Positions 44,631-53,244 of a stretch of 64,000 nucleotides of DNA are shown here, piece after piece; positions within the stretch are counted from its first letter, which is position 1; every line of letters starts with the position of its first letter. The position numbers were made by a program, and so were the translations under genes. Source of the DNA: Alteromonas sp. V450 (GTDB lineage Bacteria; Pseudomonadota; Gammaproteobacteria; Enterobacterales; Alteromonadaceae); the NCBI RefSeq assembly GCF_001885075.1, contig NZ_MODU01000004.1:744001-808000 (forward strand). Direction: 5' to 3'. Under the pieces are notes generated by a model. It saw only the letters and a program-made list of their open reading frames with translations. It was not told the DNA's origin and did no database searches.

Positions 44631-46430
44631 ATGGAAGGTTATAAAGCTCCACAACGTGACGCCATGTTTGTAACACATGAGCTACTAAATTATCAAAATC
44701 ATTATCAAAAGCTGGGTTTCGATGAAGCGTCTGAGGACCTTGTGTCTGCAATTTTTGCTGAAGCGGCCAAGTTTTCTGAAAATACGCTTGCACCTATAAA
44801 CGCGTCTGGCGATGAAGAAGGGTGTAAGTGGGTTGACGGAGAAGTCACCACGCCAAAAGGGTTTAAAGAAGCTTATCAAACCTATGTTGAGGGTGGTTGG
44901 CCCAGTATGTCTCACCCAGAAGAGTTTGGTGGTCAAGCGCTACCGTATTCACTGTCTTCTATTATTGCAGAGTGGTTCTCTGGTGCTAACCATTCCTGGG
45001 CGATGTATCCGGGCCTGAGCCAGGGCTGTATGGAAACCCTTAAGGCGCACGGTACTGAACTTCAGCAAAAAATGTTTCTAGAGAAGCTGGTTAGCGGTGA
45101 GTGGACAGGCACAATGTGTCTAACTGAAGCGCACTGTGGTTCAGACCTTGGTATGTTGAAATGCCGCGCAGAACCGCAAGAAGATGGTACATACAGTTTA
45201 ACGGGCACAAAGATTTTTATCTCTGCCGGTGAGCACGATATGTCTGAGAATATTGTACACATTGTGTTAGCTCGCTTGCCTGACGCACCGGAAGGTACCA
45301 AGGGTATTTCTTTGTTCGTTGTGCCTAAGTTCAACGTATCCGAAGATGGTGAAAAACAAGATAGAAATGCGGTAAGTTGCGGCAGTATAGAACATAAGAT
45401 GGGTATCAAAGCCAGCGCAACTTGTGTTATCAACTTTGACGGTGCTAAAGGTTATTTGATAGGCCCACCTAACCGTGGTCTAAACTGTATGTTTACCTTT
45501 ATGAACACCGCGCGTATTGGCACAGGCCTTGAAGGCTTAGCTGCGTCTGAGGCGGCTTTCCAAGGTGCGTTACGCTATGCAAAAGATCGTATCCAGTTCC
45601 GTTCGTTGACGGGGCGAAAGAACCCTGAAGGCCCAGCCGATCCCATCATTGTGCATCCTGATGTGCGCCGTATGCTGCTAACGCAAAAAGCCTTTGCGGA
45701 GGGCAACCGTGCGCTTGCTGCTTATTGTATGCAGTTAGTTGATGTTACGCTTTACGGAAGCGATGTGGCTGAAAAGCAAGTGGCGGATGCGAAACTTGCG
45801 TTTTTAACGCCTATTGTAAAAGCCTTTTTAACAGAGACTGCCCAAGAGTCTACTAGTTACGGTATGCAGGTATACGGCGGTCACGGCTTCATAAAAGAAT
45901 GGGGCATGGAGCAGCTGGCTCGCGATACACGCATTTGTACCATGTATGAAGGAACGACGGGTATTCAAGCTGTTGACTTGTTGGGTCGTAAGGTCATGGG
46001 CTCTAATGGTGAGTTATTAAATGTATTTGTCCAAGAAGTGCGAGACTACTGCAACTCACTGCGTGACAACGCACAGTTCAGTGCTTGGACTAATGCGTTA
46101 AATTCACATCTTGATGAATGGCAGCAGATCACCATGGACATTGGTAAAGCCGCTGCGTCAAACCCTGACGAAATTGGCGCAGCGTCTGTCGATTACCTAA
46201 TGTATTCCGGTTATGTCACCGTTGCTTACTTCTGGCTGAAAATGGCAGTGAAAGCACAAGAGCAGCTTGATGCAGGTAGCACTGAAACCGAGTTTTATAA
46301 GAGTAAGATTTTAACAACGGGCTTCTATTTTGACCGTTTGTTAACCCGCACTCGCTCACTGGTTTCTGCAATGCAGTCGGGCGCTGACAATTTAATGTCT
46401 ATGCCAGAAAGCATGTTCGCAATTGAGTAA
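44631..46430 (+). CDS. Acyl-CoA dehydrogenase (FadE-like, with C-terminal extension)
   Basis: 599-residue FAD-dependent acyl-CoA dehydrogenase of the long form with an extra C-terminal domain. GTMCLTEAHCGSDLG and GTKIFISAGEHDMSENIVH form the FAD site; YGGHGFIKEWGMEQL and the catalytic-base region CTMYEGTTGIQAVDLLGRK are conserved. Start is ATG 44631 with AGGT seven bases ahead; the upstream TTG 44625 is less likely. It performs the first oxidation of acyl-CoA and completes the three-gene operon. Confidence 0.92.
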   Translation: MEGYKAPQRDAMFVTHELLNYQNHYQKLGFDEASEDLVSAIFAEAAKFSENTLAPINASGDEEGCKWVDGEVTTPKGFKEAYQTYVEGGWPSMSHPEEFGGQALPYSLSSIIAEWFSGANHSWAMYPGLSQGCMETLKAHGTELQQKMFLEKLVSGEWTGTMCLTEAHCGSDLGMLKCRAEPQEDGTYSLTGTKIFISAGEHDMSENIVHIVLARLPDAPEGTKGISLFVVPKFNVSEDGEKQDRNAVSCGSIEHKMGIKASATCVINFDGAKGYLIGPPNRGLNCMFTFMNTARIGTGLEGLAASEAAFQGALRYAKDRIQFRSLTGRKNPEGPADPIIVHPDVRRMLLTQKAFAEGNRALAAYCMQLVDVTLYGSDVAEKQVADAKLAFLTPIVKAFLTETAQESTSYGMQVYGGHGFIKEWGMEQLARDTRICTMYEGTTGIQAVDLLGRKVMGSNGELLNVFVQEVRDYCNSLRDNAQFSAWTNALNSHLDEWQQITMDIGKAAASNPDEIGAASVDYLMYSGYVTVAYFWLKMAVKAQEQLDAGSTETEFYKSKILTTGFYFDRLLTRTRSLVSAMQSGADNLMSMPESMFAIE

Positions 46431-46447
46431 CTAAGCAAAAACGATAC

Positions 46448-46472
46448 ATGTACGCCGAAATTCGGCGTACAT
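46448..46472. repeat. Perfect 12-bp inverted repeat after the beta-oxidation operon
   Basis: ATGTACGCCGAA-A-TTCGGCGTACAT, 12-bp arms separated by one base, 17 bases after the acyl-CoA dehydrogenase stop. There is no T tract on the plus strand. It may stabilise the mRNA 3' end or be a protein-binding site. Confidence 0.6.
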
Positions 46473-46475
46473 AAG

Positions 46476-46546
46476 GCCGAGAAAATGATGTAGTCGAGTT
46501 AATGGTTTATAAAATCATTGGACACATTATTTACTCGGCTTTTTTG
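46476..46546 (+). terminator. Possible long-stem terminator
   Basis: GCCGAG (46476-46481) pairs with CTCGGC (46534-46539), with further pairing AATGAT/ATCATT inside, and TTTTTT follows. The long loop lowers confidence. From here to 46745 the sequence is AT-rich with no gene. Confidence 0.45.
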
Positions 46547-46745
46547 TTTACGGCGAGCAAGGGGGGATTTTGGTTAAGCGACCAACACCAGCGTTAATCG
46601 TTAGTGATGCGTAATACCTTTTGGGATAGATAATTACCCATTAGGTGAGGCATAAATTGTTTGTAATATCGGCCTGTTACCGCGTATATCTCTAGCCTCT
46701 CTGGACTGCTAATTTATTGTAAATAACTTTGGGAAAATCTACACA

Positions 46746-47630
46746 GTGATAGTTTCTAAATATGTCGAAGTAGAAGGTGCGTCCATTCACTATTTGTCTC
46801 GAGAAGAGGGTAGCGGTGAAAATCCTCTAATTATTATGCTGCACGGATTTCCAGAAAATGCGTATACATGGGAAGCGTTAATTGCATTACTTCCCTCGTC
46901 GCTTGACATCATTGCGCCAGATCTACCCGGTTACCACCTATCAAGTCCACTGCCAAACGAAAAAGATTATCAAGTTCCATCGCTTGTAAATCGACTTGCA
47001 ACCTTTGTTAAAAATGTAAGAAATGGCAGGAAGGTCATATTGGTAGGACATGACTGGGGAGGTGCTATAGCATGGCCTCTAGCGGCGTTTTACCCAAAGT
47101 TAATAAGTAAACTCATCATTGTTAATGCTGCACATCCATCTTGTTTTACTTATGCAATAAAAGTGTCCTCTGCGCAAAGAGCGAAAAGTCAGTACATTTG
47201 CGAGCTTATTGGTGAAGGTGCTGAACTCACGCTTAAAAACACTGATTTCGCACTATTGAAAAATATGATCGGCAAAACATTTTTTGAGCAAGCGCCTCGC
47301 TATTCCAGTCAACTACTTAATGACTGGCGCAAACCTGAAATACTCGCCGCAATGCTTAACTACTATAGGCAAATGCCTCAGCAAGTGCCTGAAGAAAATG
47401 CGCCTGAAAGCACGTTGAATGACATTAGCGTACCGCAGATATTCATTCATTGCCCAACGCTATTATTGTGGGGAGAACAGGACGATGCGTTTGATTTATG
47501 CGTATTGGATAACATTGAGCACTATGTTCCATTGATAAAAAAGGCGCTCAATTCAAGCGCGACGCACTGGCTGCACAGGGAAAAGCCTGAGTGGGTACGA
47601 AAGAATGTTATTGATTTTATAAGTGCTTAA
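46746..47630 (+). CDS. Alpha/beta hydrolase, epoxide-hydrolase-like
   Basis: 294-residue alpha/beta-hydrolase. HGFPENAYTWEAL has the HG-x-P oxyanion form of epoxide hydrolases; the nucleophile Asp is in VGHDWGGAIAW, as in epoxide hydrolases and fluoroacetate dehalogenases rather than esterases. The C-terminal acid is in LLWGEQDDAFD and the His near SSATHWLHREKPEWV. GTG start with a weak ribosome site. Ester-type activity is unlikely given the Asp nucleophile; epoxide or haloester substrates are possible. It is a single gene. Confidence 0.82.
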   Translation: MIVSKYVEVEGASIHYLSREEGSGENPLIIMLHGFPENAYTWEALIALLPSSLDIIAPDLPGYHLSSPLPNEKDYQVPSLVNRLATFVKNVRNGRKVILVGHDWGGAIAWPLAAFYPKLISKLIIVNAAHPSCFTYAIKVSSAQRAKSQYICELIGEGAELTLKNTDFALLKNMIGKTFFEQAPRYSSQLLNDWRKPEILAAMLNYYRQMPQQVPEENAPESTLNDISVPQIFIHCPTLLLWGEQDDAFDLCVLDNIEHYVPLIKKALNSSATHWLHREKPEWVRKNVIDFISA

Positions 47631-47659
47631 AAAAGGTGAGGCCCCAATAATGGGGCCTC
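47629..47659 (-). terminator. Terminator of DUF3718 gene, copy A
   Basis: GAGGCCCCA/TGGGGCCTC perfect 9-bp stem with a 4-base loop; on the minus strand it is followed by ACC and six T. It also overlaps the end of the convergent hydrolase gene. Confidence 0.8.
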
Positions 47660-47724
47660 CAGTGCGGCATCCTGCCGCTACCATGTTGAACTGCTTTATC
47701 ACATGGCGTGACTAAATTGTGGTA

Positions 47725-48123
47725 TTAAATTCTGCCGTTCAGTTCAGCTGAGATAGGTGAGCTTTGAAGACCTTGCTCAGCAATCCAAGCTTGTAAGGTT
47801 TTTCCGTCTGACTCTGGCTGAGCCAAATCCTTACTTGGCATTTTTTTCACAAGTAGCGTACCAACTTCAACAGCGTTGCTAGATAGCGCTGTGCGAATTA
47901 GGCTCTGGCCGTTACACGAGATGCCAGAGTAGTAATCACGAAGCTTTAATTTATAGTCCGACTGTACGCTACGCATTTTCTTGCGAAGTTCGCCTTTGTC
48001 ATCTGCCTGAACGATAGTACAGATGTTTGCAAGTGCCTCGTTGATGTCATTTGCCTGCGCAACGTTAGAGAAAGCTAATGAAGACGCCGCAATAACTAGA
48101 GAAGTTTTAACAATTTTCAACAT
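47725..48123 (-). CDS. DUF3718 secreted protein, copy A
   Basis: 132 residues with a clear signal peptide (MLKIVKTSLVIAASSLAFSNVAQA, about 1-24, written in full here only in part: cleavage after VAQA). The mature part has the DUF3718 features ICTIVQADDKGELRKKM, two conserved Cys (ICT and ISCNGQS) that may form a disulfide, and SLIRTAL. The family is found mainly in Alteromonadales and has no known function. A paralogue with 124 of 132 identical residues lies at 52483-52881. The upstream sequence TGGTTAAATTCCTTCG at the start codon is also shared, giving the ribosome site AAGGAATTTAACC. Confidence 0.85.
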   Translation of the reverse strand: MLKIVKTSLVIAASSLAFSNVAQANDINEALANICTIVQADDKGELRKKMRSVQSDYKLKLRDYYSGISCNGQSLIRTALSSNAVEVGTLLVKKMPSKDLAQPESDGKTLQAWIAEQGLQSSPISAELNGRI

Positions 48124-48380
48124 GGTTAAATTCCTTCGTTTTTAAGTTTAGAGTTTTTGTTTGTTCGTTGGGTTTAATTAAAACTAAATCTAAGTTATTG
48201 AAAAACATGCATAGAAATAACGAGGTATAACTTTTGATACGCATTTTCTATAAAAGTGACTAAAACGAGAGGGTTAGACAAAAGTATAGCATTTGAGAGT
48301 GTTATCTATAATGACTATTCGGTGTACCATAAAAGCTCTAACAAACTAAACATGTTGCTTAAGATAATGGATCGAAAGTC

Positions 48381-50624
48381 ATGGATGCTTCTTCTTATTT
48401 AAAATTAAATGGGTTTGTTTTTAGCCGCGCCGAAAACTCAATTCAAAGAAACGGGCGTGTGGTTAAACTAACCAATAAAATTTCTGAAGTCCTCACATTA
48501 CTGATTCATTGTGATGGCGAAGTCGTCACAAGAGAAACATTACTTGACGAAGTATGGCCAGGACGGTTTGGAGCAGACGAGTCTCTGTCTAGAGTTATTT
48601 CAGACCTGAGAAAAAAACTAGACACTTTGGAGCCAGGGTTAAGCGCAACTGTCGAAACCATTCCTAAACGCGGCTACAAATTTGACTCCTCAAAAATCAA
48701 AGCGCTGGAGATTGAAACCGTTAATACGGAATCGTCACCAGTAAAAACGAGTCTAAGGTCTAAGTCTTATTTCGCAGCCCTATTGCTCGTAGTATCGGCG
48801 CTTGTGTTTATCTTTTTCTCTAACACATGGCAGCCTAAACCGGAACTTGACGGCGTTGCAGTATTAACGTTTGATGACCTTTCTGATGAACCAGGGTTAA
48901 AAAATTTATCCATTGGTATCACTGAAGAAATACTACAGATACTAGCCAGTGAGACCGATATGCGCGTCATAGCGCGTAAATCGTCACACTATTTTTCGGA
49001 AAATTCGCTCCCTGTCACTGAGATAGCGAGGGAATTAAAAGTCCGGTTTCTAGTAGACGGGACTATTCAACGTCAAAACAATACCGTGAAAGTGTCTACA
49101 AGTATAATCGACGGCAAAAATGGAACTCAAATATCTAGTGCGAGCTTTTCATTCAATGGTGCTGAAATTTTCGATATACAGCGCGATGTCGCCCGAAGTA
49201 TTGCAATGAGCACATCGTCTTTATCCATTGCTGCTCAACAACCTAATGTTCAAAACAATATCGATTACGATGCTCAGTTGGAGTTTTTGTCGTTGAAAGC
49301 CAGCTTGCTTAACTTAGCACCCGAAAATCTCGAATCGTTGCAAAAGGATGTTCAACAATTGGTGAATAGAAATCCAGAATTACAAGATGCGCAATTTTTA
49401 CTGTCCAGCATTCTTAGTATACGCGCCAACTGGGTACAGATTGAAGAGGCGCAAGCGTTTGAGATGTCCTCGGCAATTTTGAACGGCAAAGACGAATCAA
49501 ATGAGCTCAATGCATTATTTTGGTTTGCAAAGGCGATGATGATTAGCCCAAGAGCCACAACGCCTAGAAGCGGCGATGTAGAGCAAGCACTTAAGTATTT
49601 TGAAAAAGCCTACAGCTTAGAGCCTTACAACACACTGATTTTAGAATGGTACTTAGTAATGCTTCATAGAGTAGGGCGAGCGGATTACGCTAAACAAATT
49701 GCTGAAATACGGTTGGAAAATGACCCGTTTAACAGCACGTTACTCGATGGGTTAGCCATGTATCATTATGCTCATGGACAGTACGAGCAGTCTAGAAAGT
49801 ACGCATTGCGTTTAAGCGCTGTTGACCAGTTAAGCCCAGAAGGGCCGAATCGATTGGCATATATTCACATTGTAAGAAATGAAATCGTTGACGCGGACAT
49901 AAAAGCGCAAGAGTGCCTTTCGCGTAGTATAAAATTTATGAATTGTTGGGTACATAAAGCAGAAATTCATGAATATACTGGTGAACAGTATCTTCGCAAT
50001 GAAGTCTATAACGTGATGAAGAAGCTGGCACCACCTGTAGCAAAAGCACTAAATTTACATCAGCTCAATCACAGTGATTCAGAAAACAAAATTGAGCACA
50101 TTGAAGCGTATTTAAGCAGTGTTAACGAATATGATTTCAATGTTGGCTTCTTTCCTCAAGTGTACCTGTACTCACTAACACAAATACCTGATGGACAACA
50201 TGCACGTTATGTTGATCTTGCTTTATCAAAGGTTTCAGGTGGCCAGGCACTTTTGTATCGAAAACTGCTTTACCCAAATGATGTTAGCAATGAAGTACCA
50301 ATAGTCGATGAAATCACTCGAGCGTTAAAGAACGAGGAGCGGAGTCGTTACTACGACTATTATCTGGCTCAGCTTTATGCTCAGATGGGGCAATTCAATG
50401 ATGCACTCAATATACTAGCGACGTTAATAGATAACCGCTCCGTTCCGGCAAGTTTTCAACGATTTTATGGCATCGAAAGTGATCCATTCTTTAAAGAGAT
50501 GATGGATATACCAAAATTTAAAATGCTCTTAGAAAAACACGAAGAAAATAAATTAGCATTAAAGATGGCCATTTCAGAGAACAATAAAACGGCCAACGTT
50601 ATTGAAAAGGCTATGGCACTTTAA
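48381..50624 (+). CDS. Membrane winged-helix regulator with TolB/FlgO-like and TPR domains (CadC-like)
   Basis: 747 residues. The OmpR/CadC-type winged-helix DNA-binding domain (about 5-105) includes VVTRETLLDEVWPGRFGADES and VETIPKRGYKF. One membrane helix (YFAALLLVVSALVFIFFS, about 130-148) follows. The periplasmic part starts with a TolB-N/FlgO-like domain (GVAVLTFDDLSDEPGLKNLS, SIIDGKNGTQISSASF) and ends with TPR-like helical repeats (about 390-700). Such one-component regulators bind DNA from the membrane. It diverges from DUF3718 copy A, so that gene and the amidohydrolase/barrel genes are candidate targets. Its 3' end overlaps the convergent amidohydrolase by 14 bases. Confidence 0.85.
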   Translation: MDASSYLKLNGFVFSRAENSIQRNGRVVKLTNKISEVLTLLIHCDGEVVTRETLLDEVWPGRFGADESLSRVISDLRKKLDTLEPGLSATVETIPKRGYKFDSSKIKALEIETVNTESSPVKTSLRSKSYFAALLLVVSALVFIFFSNTWQPKPELDGVAVLTFDDLSDEPGLKNLSIGITEEILQILASETDMRVIARKSSHYFSENSLPVTEIARELKVRFLVDGTIQRQNNTVKVSTSIIDGKNGTQISSASFSFNGAEIFDIQRDVARSIAMSTSSLSIAAQQPNVQNNIDYDAQLEFLSLKASLLNLAPENLESLQKDVQQLVNRNPELQDAQFLLSSILSIRANWVQIEEAQAFEMSSAILNGKDESNELNALFWFAKAMMISPRATTPRSGDVEQALKYFEKAYSLEPYNTLILEWYLVMLHRVGRADYAKQIAEIRLENDPFNSTLLDGLAMYHYAHGQYEQSRKYALRLSAVDQLSPEGPNRLAYIHIVRNEIVDADIKAQECLSRSIKFMNCWVHKAEIHEYTGEQYLRNEVYNVMKKLAPPVAKALNLHQLNHSDSENKIEHIEAYLSSVNEYDFNVGFFPQVYLYSLTQIPDGQHARYVDLALSKVSGGQALLYRKLLYPNDVSNEVPIVDEITRALKNEERSRYYDYYLAQLYAQMGQFNDALNILATLIDNRSVPASFQRFYGIESDPFFKEMMDIPKFKMLLEKHEENKLALKMAISENNKTANVIEKAMAL

Positions 50625-51567
50625 CGCGTATTTTTTTTGTTCTATGTTGGCTCATTTGTTTATCCGTTAGCCCCAAAAATTTGGCAGCGTTATTGTAGAA
50701 GATATCAGCTTTCTGCTTAAGGGTTAGTGCCTCACAGTCATTGATCGTCGCTATTGCATCGTCAATGATATCGGGCCATACCATCTGGTCGCTCCCATAC
50801 AAGATACGGTCTCCAAAACCCGAGTCAGTCAGTGATAATATATAATTTATGACTTCTTTTTCTGGCAGGATCCAATTTACAACCGCAATATCAACATAGA
50901 CATTGGGGTGCATGTATAACAGTGATTTTAAGTCTTCGATAAAGGGCCAGCCACCATGCATTATATATAGTTTTAATTTCGGGTATTTCACTAACAGGTT
51001 TTCTATTTGACCCGGCGATGCATTATATGCACGCATTGAGCCCAACATCTCTGGCAAATAGTGCAAGCCAAAGTTAGGGCCCCCAGGAAAAATATGTACT
51101 CCAATTGGCACACCGAGCTCTTCTGCAAGTTTGAAATAACGTTCAATTGAAGGGTGGTCTAATCTCTTACCCTCATAAAACGGCGCGAGTTCAGCGATAA
51201 CATCTAAATAACCAAGCTCATGTTGCTTTTTTAGTATTGATGGCGGTTTTGTCGCGTTTGCTACTAAAATCGTGGTTGGCGCATCTTCCAACCATAATTC
51301 ACCAGCAGTCACTACTGCTTTCACAATATTGTATTTATGAAATCGTTTCAGCACTTCTTGTTTAAGATGCACTGCGTTTTTCGCTGCACGGTAAGTTTTG
51401 CCTCGAAGCGTTGGGGGATGTTCAAGACCAAACAATGGACTTCCGTCTTTATACGCGTGAACATGTACATCAATGATAGGACCCGTATATTTTGACGCAG
51501 AATAAGCCGATAGAGAGAAAAAGGTGCATACTAGGGCAGTTATGAATATCGTGTTTGGCATAGTCAT
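50611..51567 (-). CDS. Exported amidohydrolase-2 family protein
   Basis: 318-residue TIM-barrel metal-dependent hydrolase. The signal peptide ends near SLSAYS (about 1-24). Metal ligands are expected in IDVHVHAY, HIFPGG, YIMHGGWPF and YGSDQMVWPD. The family includes decarboxylases and lactonases, so the reaction cannot be fixed. It lies 83 bases downstream of an outer-membrane barrel gene on the same strand, separated by a hairpin, and converges on the regulator gene. Confidence 0.82.
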   Translation of the reverse strand: MTMPNTIFITALVCTFFSLSAYSASKYTGPIIDVHVHAYKDGSPLFGLEHPPTLRGKTYRAAKNAVHLKQEVLKRFHKYNIVKAVVTAGELWLEDAPTTILVANATKPPSILKKQHELGYLDVIAELAPFYEGKRLDHPSIERYFKLAEELGVPIGVHIFPGGPNFGLHYLPEMLGSMRAYNASPGQIENLLVKYPKLKLYIMHGGWPFIEDLKSLLYMHPNVYVDIAVVNWILPEKEVINYILSLTDSGFGDRILYGSDQMVWPDIIDDAIATINDCEALTLKQKADIFYNNAAKFLGLTDKQMSQHRTKKIRVKVP

Positions 51568-51618
51568 AAACTTTTATCCAAGTAGAAGCTCTATTGAAAA
51601 AATCATGCAAATAAATCC

Positions 51619-51641
51619 GAGGCGATTAAATTAATCGCCTC
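51619..51641 (-). terminator. Hairpin between barrel and amidohydrolase genes
   Basis: GAGGCGATTAA/TTAATCGCCTC, 11-bp arms one base apart; on the minus strand GGATTTATTT follows, a weak T tract. May limit read-through into the amidohydrolase gene. Confidence 0.6.
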
Positions 51642-51650
51642 CAAAGTATT

Positions 51651-52271
51651 TTAGAAGCGGTATGCTATTGATGCTGACCATGTTGATAAGTCAACTGCTC
51701 CAGTATCACCTAAATCGCCATTAGAGTATTGAAAGTACTCAAGTCCAACTAAAAAGTTCTCAGAGAAATTCCAGTTTACTCCGGCACCATAAGAGAATTC
51801 ATTACTGTAGTTTTCCCGTCCAAATTCAGGCCCATCGGGTAGAAATGCGGTTAAAACAATGTTTGTCGTTGTGCCCAGCATTACATAGGGGGAAAACGTC
51901 TGGTCTGCAAAAAATCTATAACCAATAGAAGTATTCGTTAAACCATCAAGTTCTATGTCTAGACCTCTTACAGTTTCTCCACCTCGTGGGGTAACTCGAC
52001 TTTCCGATTTTGAAAAGCCCTTTCCATGACGCAATTCGACAAAAATACCGTTGTTGAAAACATAACGCATCTGAGCTAAAGCTAAATCGATATCTACCTC
52101 TGCTTCAATGTCTTCTATTGAACCACCCGGTGTACACGCACACTGATCATAATTTTTAGGTTTACTTGTGCCTAAAGTTAGTCCTATCTCTATATTTGCC
52201 AGTGCATTAAAAGAACAGAGCGCAGTGCAAGCGAATAGCGCTATAAATTTTTTGTTGAGTGAAGTTTTCAT
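51651..52271 (-). CDS. Outer-membrane beta-barrel protein
   Basis: 206 residues. The signal peptide (KKFIALFACTALCSFNALA) is followed by alternating polar/hydrophobic strands such as IEIGLTLGTSK, LALAQMRYVF, TSIGYRFFAD, PYVMLGTTTNIVL, SYGAGVNWNF and a C-terminal strand SASIAYRF ending in Phe, the signal recognised by the BAM machinery. About eight strands suggest an OmpA/OmpW-size barrel. Start 52271 is chosen because GGAGA precedes it; the longer frame would have a poor N-terminus. A Cys pair in DQCACTPG is unusual for a barrel and may tie an extracellular loop. Confidence 0.82.
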   Translation of the reverse strand: MKTSLNKKFIALFACTALCSFNALANIEIGLTLGTSKPKNYDQCACTPGGSIEDIEAEVDIDLALAQMRYVFNNGIFVELRHGKGFSKSESRVTPRGGETVRGLDIELDGLTNTSIGYRFFADQTFSPYVMLGTTTNIVLTAFLPDGPEFGRENYSNEFSYGAGVNWNFSENFLVGLEYFQYSNGDLGDTGAVDLSTWSASIAYRF

Positions 52272-52390
52272 TTTAATCTCCATGAATAATATTTGCCTTA
52301 ATGGCAATAAAATCATGGACGTATAGGACTAACAAAACCTTTCTTTTTTCTGAAGAAAGCCTGAGTTAAGGTTGATATTTTTTTGAAATA

Positions 52391-52423
52391 CAAAGAAAAA
52401 GGCCCCGTAGCAGAGGGGCCTTT
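52391..52423 (-). terminator. Terminator of DUF3718 gene, copy B
   Basis: AAAGGCCCC/GGGGCCTTT 9-bp stem, 8-base loop, with TTTTTCTTTG on the minus strand. It corresponds in position and sequence to the terminator of copy A. Confidence 0.85.
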
Positions 52424-52482
52424 CAGTGCAGCATTCGCTGCTACCATGTTGAATCGATTCACATGGCAATGTGAAAGAGGTA

Positions 52483-52881
52483 TTAAATTCTGTCGTTCAG
52501 CTCAGCTGAAATTGGTGAGCTTTGCAGGCCCTGCTCAGCAATCCACGCTTGTAATGTTTTACCGTCAGCTTCTGGTGCTTGTAGATCTTTACTTGGCATT
52601 TTCTTAACAAGCAATGTACCCACTTCAACAGCATTGTTTGAAAGTGCAGTTCTGATTAAGCTTTGACCGCCACAAGATATGCCAGAGTAGTAATCGCGAA
52701 GCTTCAGTTTGTAGTCTGACTGCACACTACGCATCTTTTTACGAAGCTCACCTTTGTCATCGGCCTGAACGATAGTACAGATGTTTGCCAGTGCTTCGTT
52801 TATATCATTAGCTTGTGCTACGTTAGAGAAAGTTAAGGTAGACGCCGCAATTACTAGAGAAGTTTTAACGATTTTCAACAT
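52483..52881 (-). CDS. DUF3718 secreted protein, copy B
   Basis: 132-residue paralogue of the protein at 47725-48123, same length with eight substitutions (for example N71G at ISCGGQS and a swap AQPES to QAPEA near the C-terminus). Signal peptide cleavage is predicted after VAQA. The DNA differs far more at silent positions than the protein does, so both copies appear to be under purifying selection. Function unknown. The 363 bases upstream (52882-53244) contain its promoter region and the shared leader TGGTTAAATTCCTTCG; I see no gene in them. Confidence 0.85.
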   Translation of the reverse strand: MLKIVKTSLVIAASTLTFSNVAQANDINEALANICTIVQADDKGELRKKMRSVQSDYKLKLRDYYSGISCGGQSLIRTALSNNAVEVGTLLVKKMPSKDLQAPEADGKTLQAWIAEQGLQSSPISAELNDRI

Positions 52882-53244
52882 GGTTAAATTCCTTCGGTTG
52901 TTGTTTTTCGACTTTGTTTATTCGTTGGAATGAATATAACCTGAAGCTAAATTGCTGAAAAACATGTCAAAAAATAACAGCGTATTCCAAAGTATACCTT
53001 TTGAAGGATGGGGTAGTTACAAGCTAGTTTGACCCGTACATTCTCTTGCGAAAAAATCTACAACCACAGTATCGGTAACTAGCTCTGTTGTTGAGTATAA
53101 AAAAGGGCGTCCGGTAAAGAGGCCTATTAAGCGCAGGGGGCATTACAACCTTACCGAACAACGAGTCAGGTATTGGACAATGCTTGGATAGCAGTAAAAG
53201 TTTATGTGCCTATTAAAATTCACAAAGCAGTTAAAAATTAGTCT

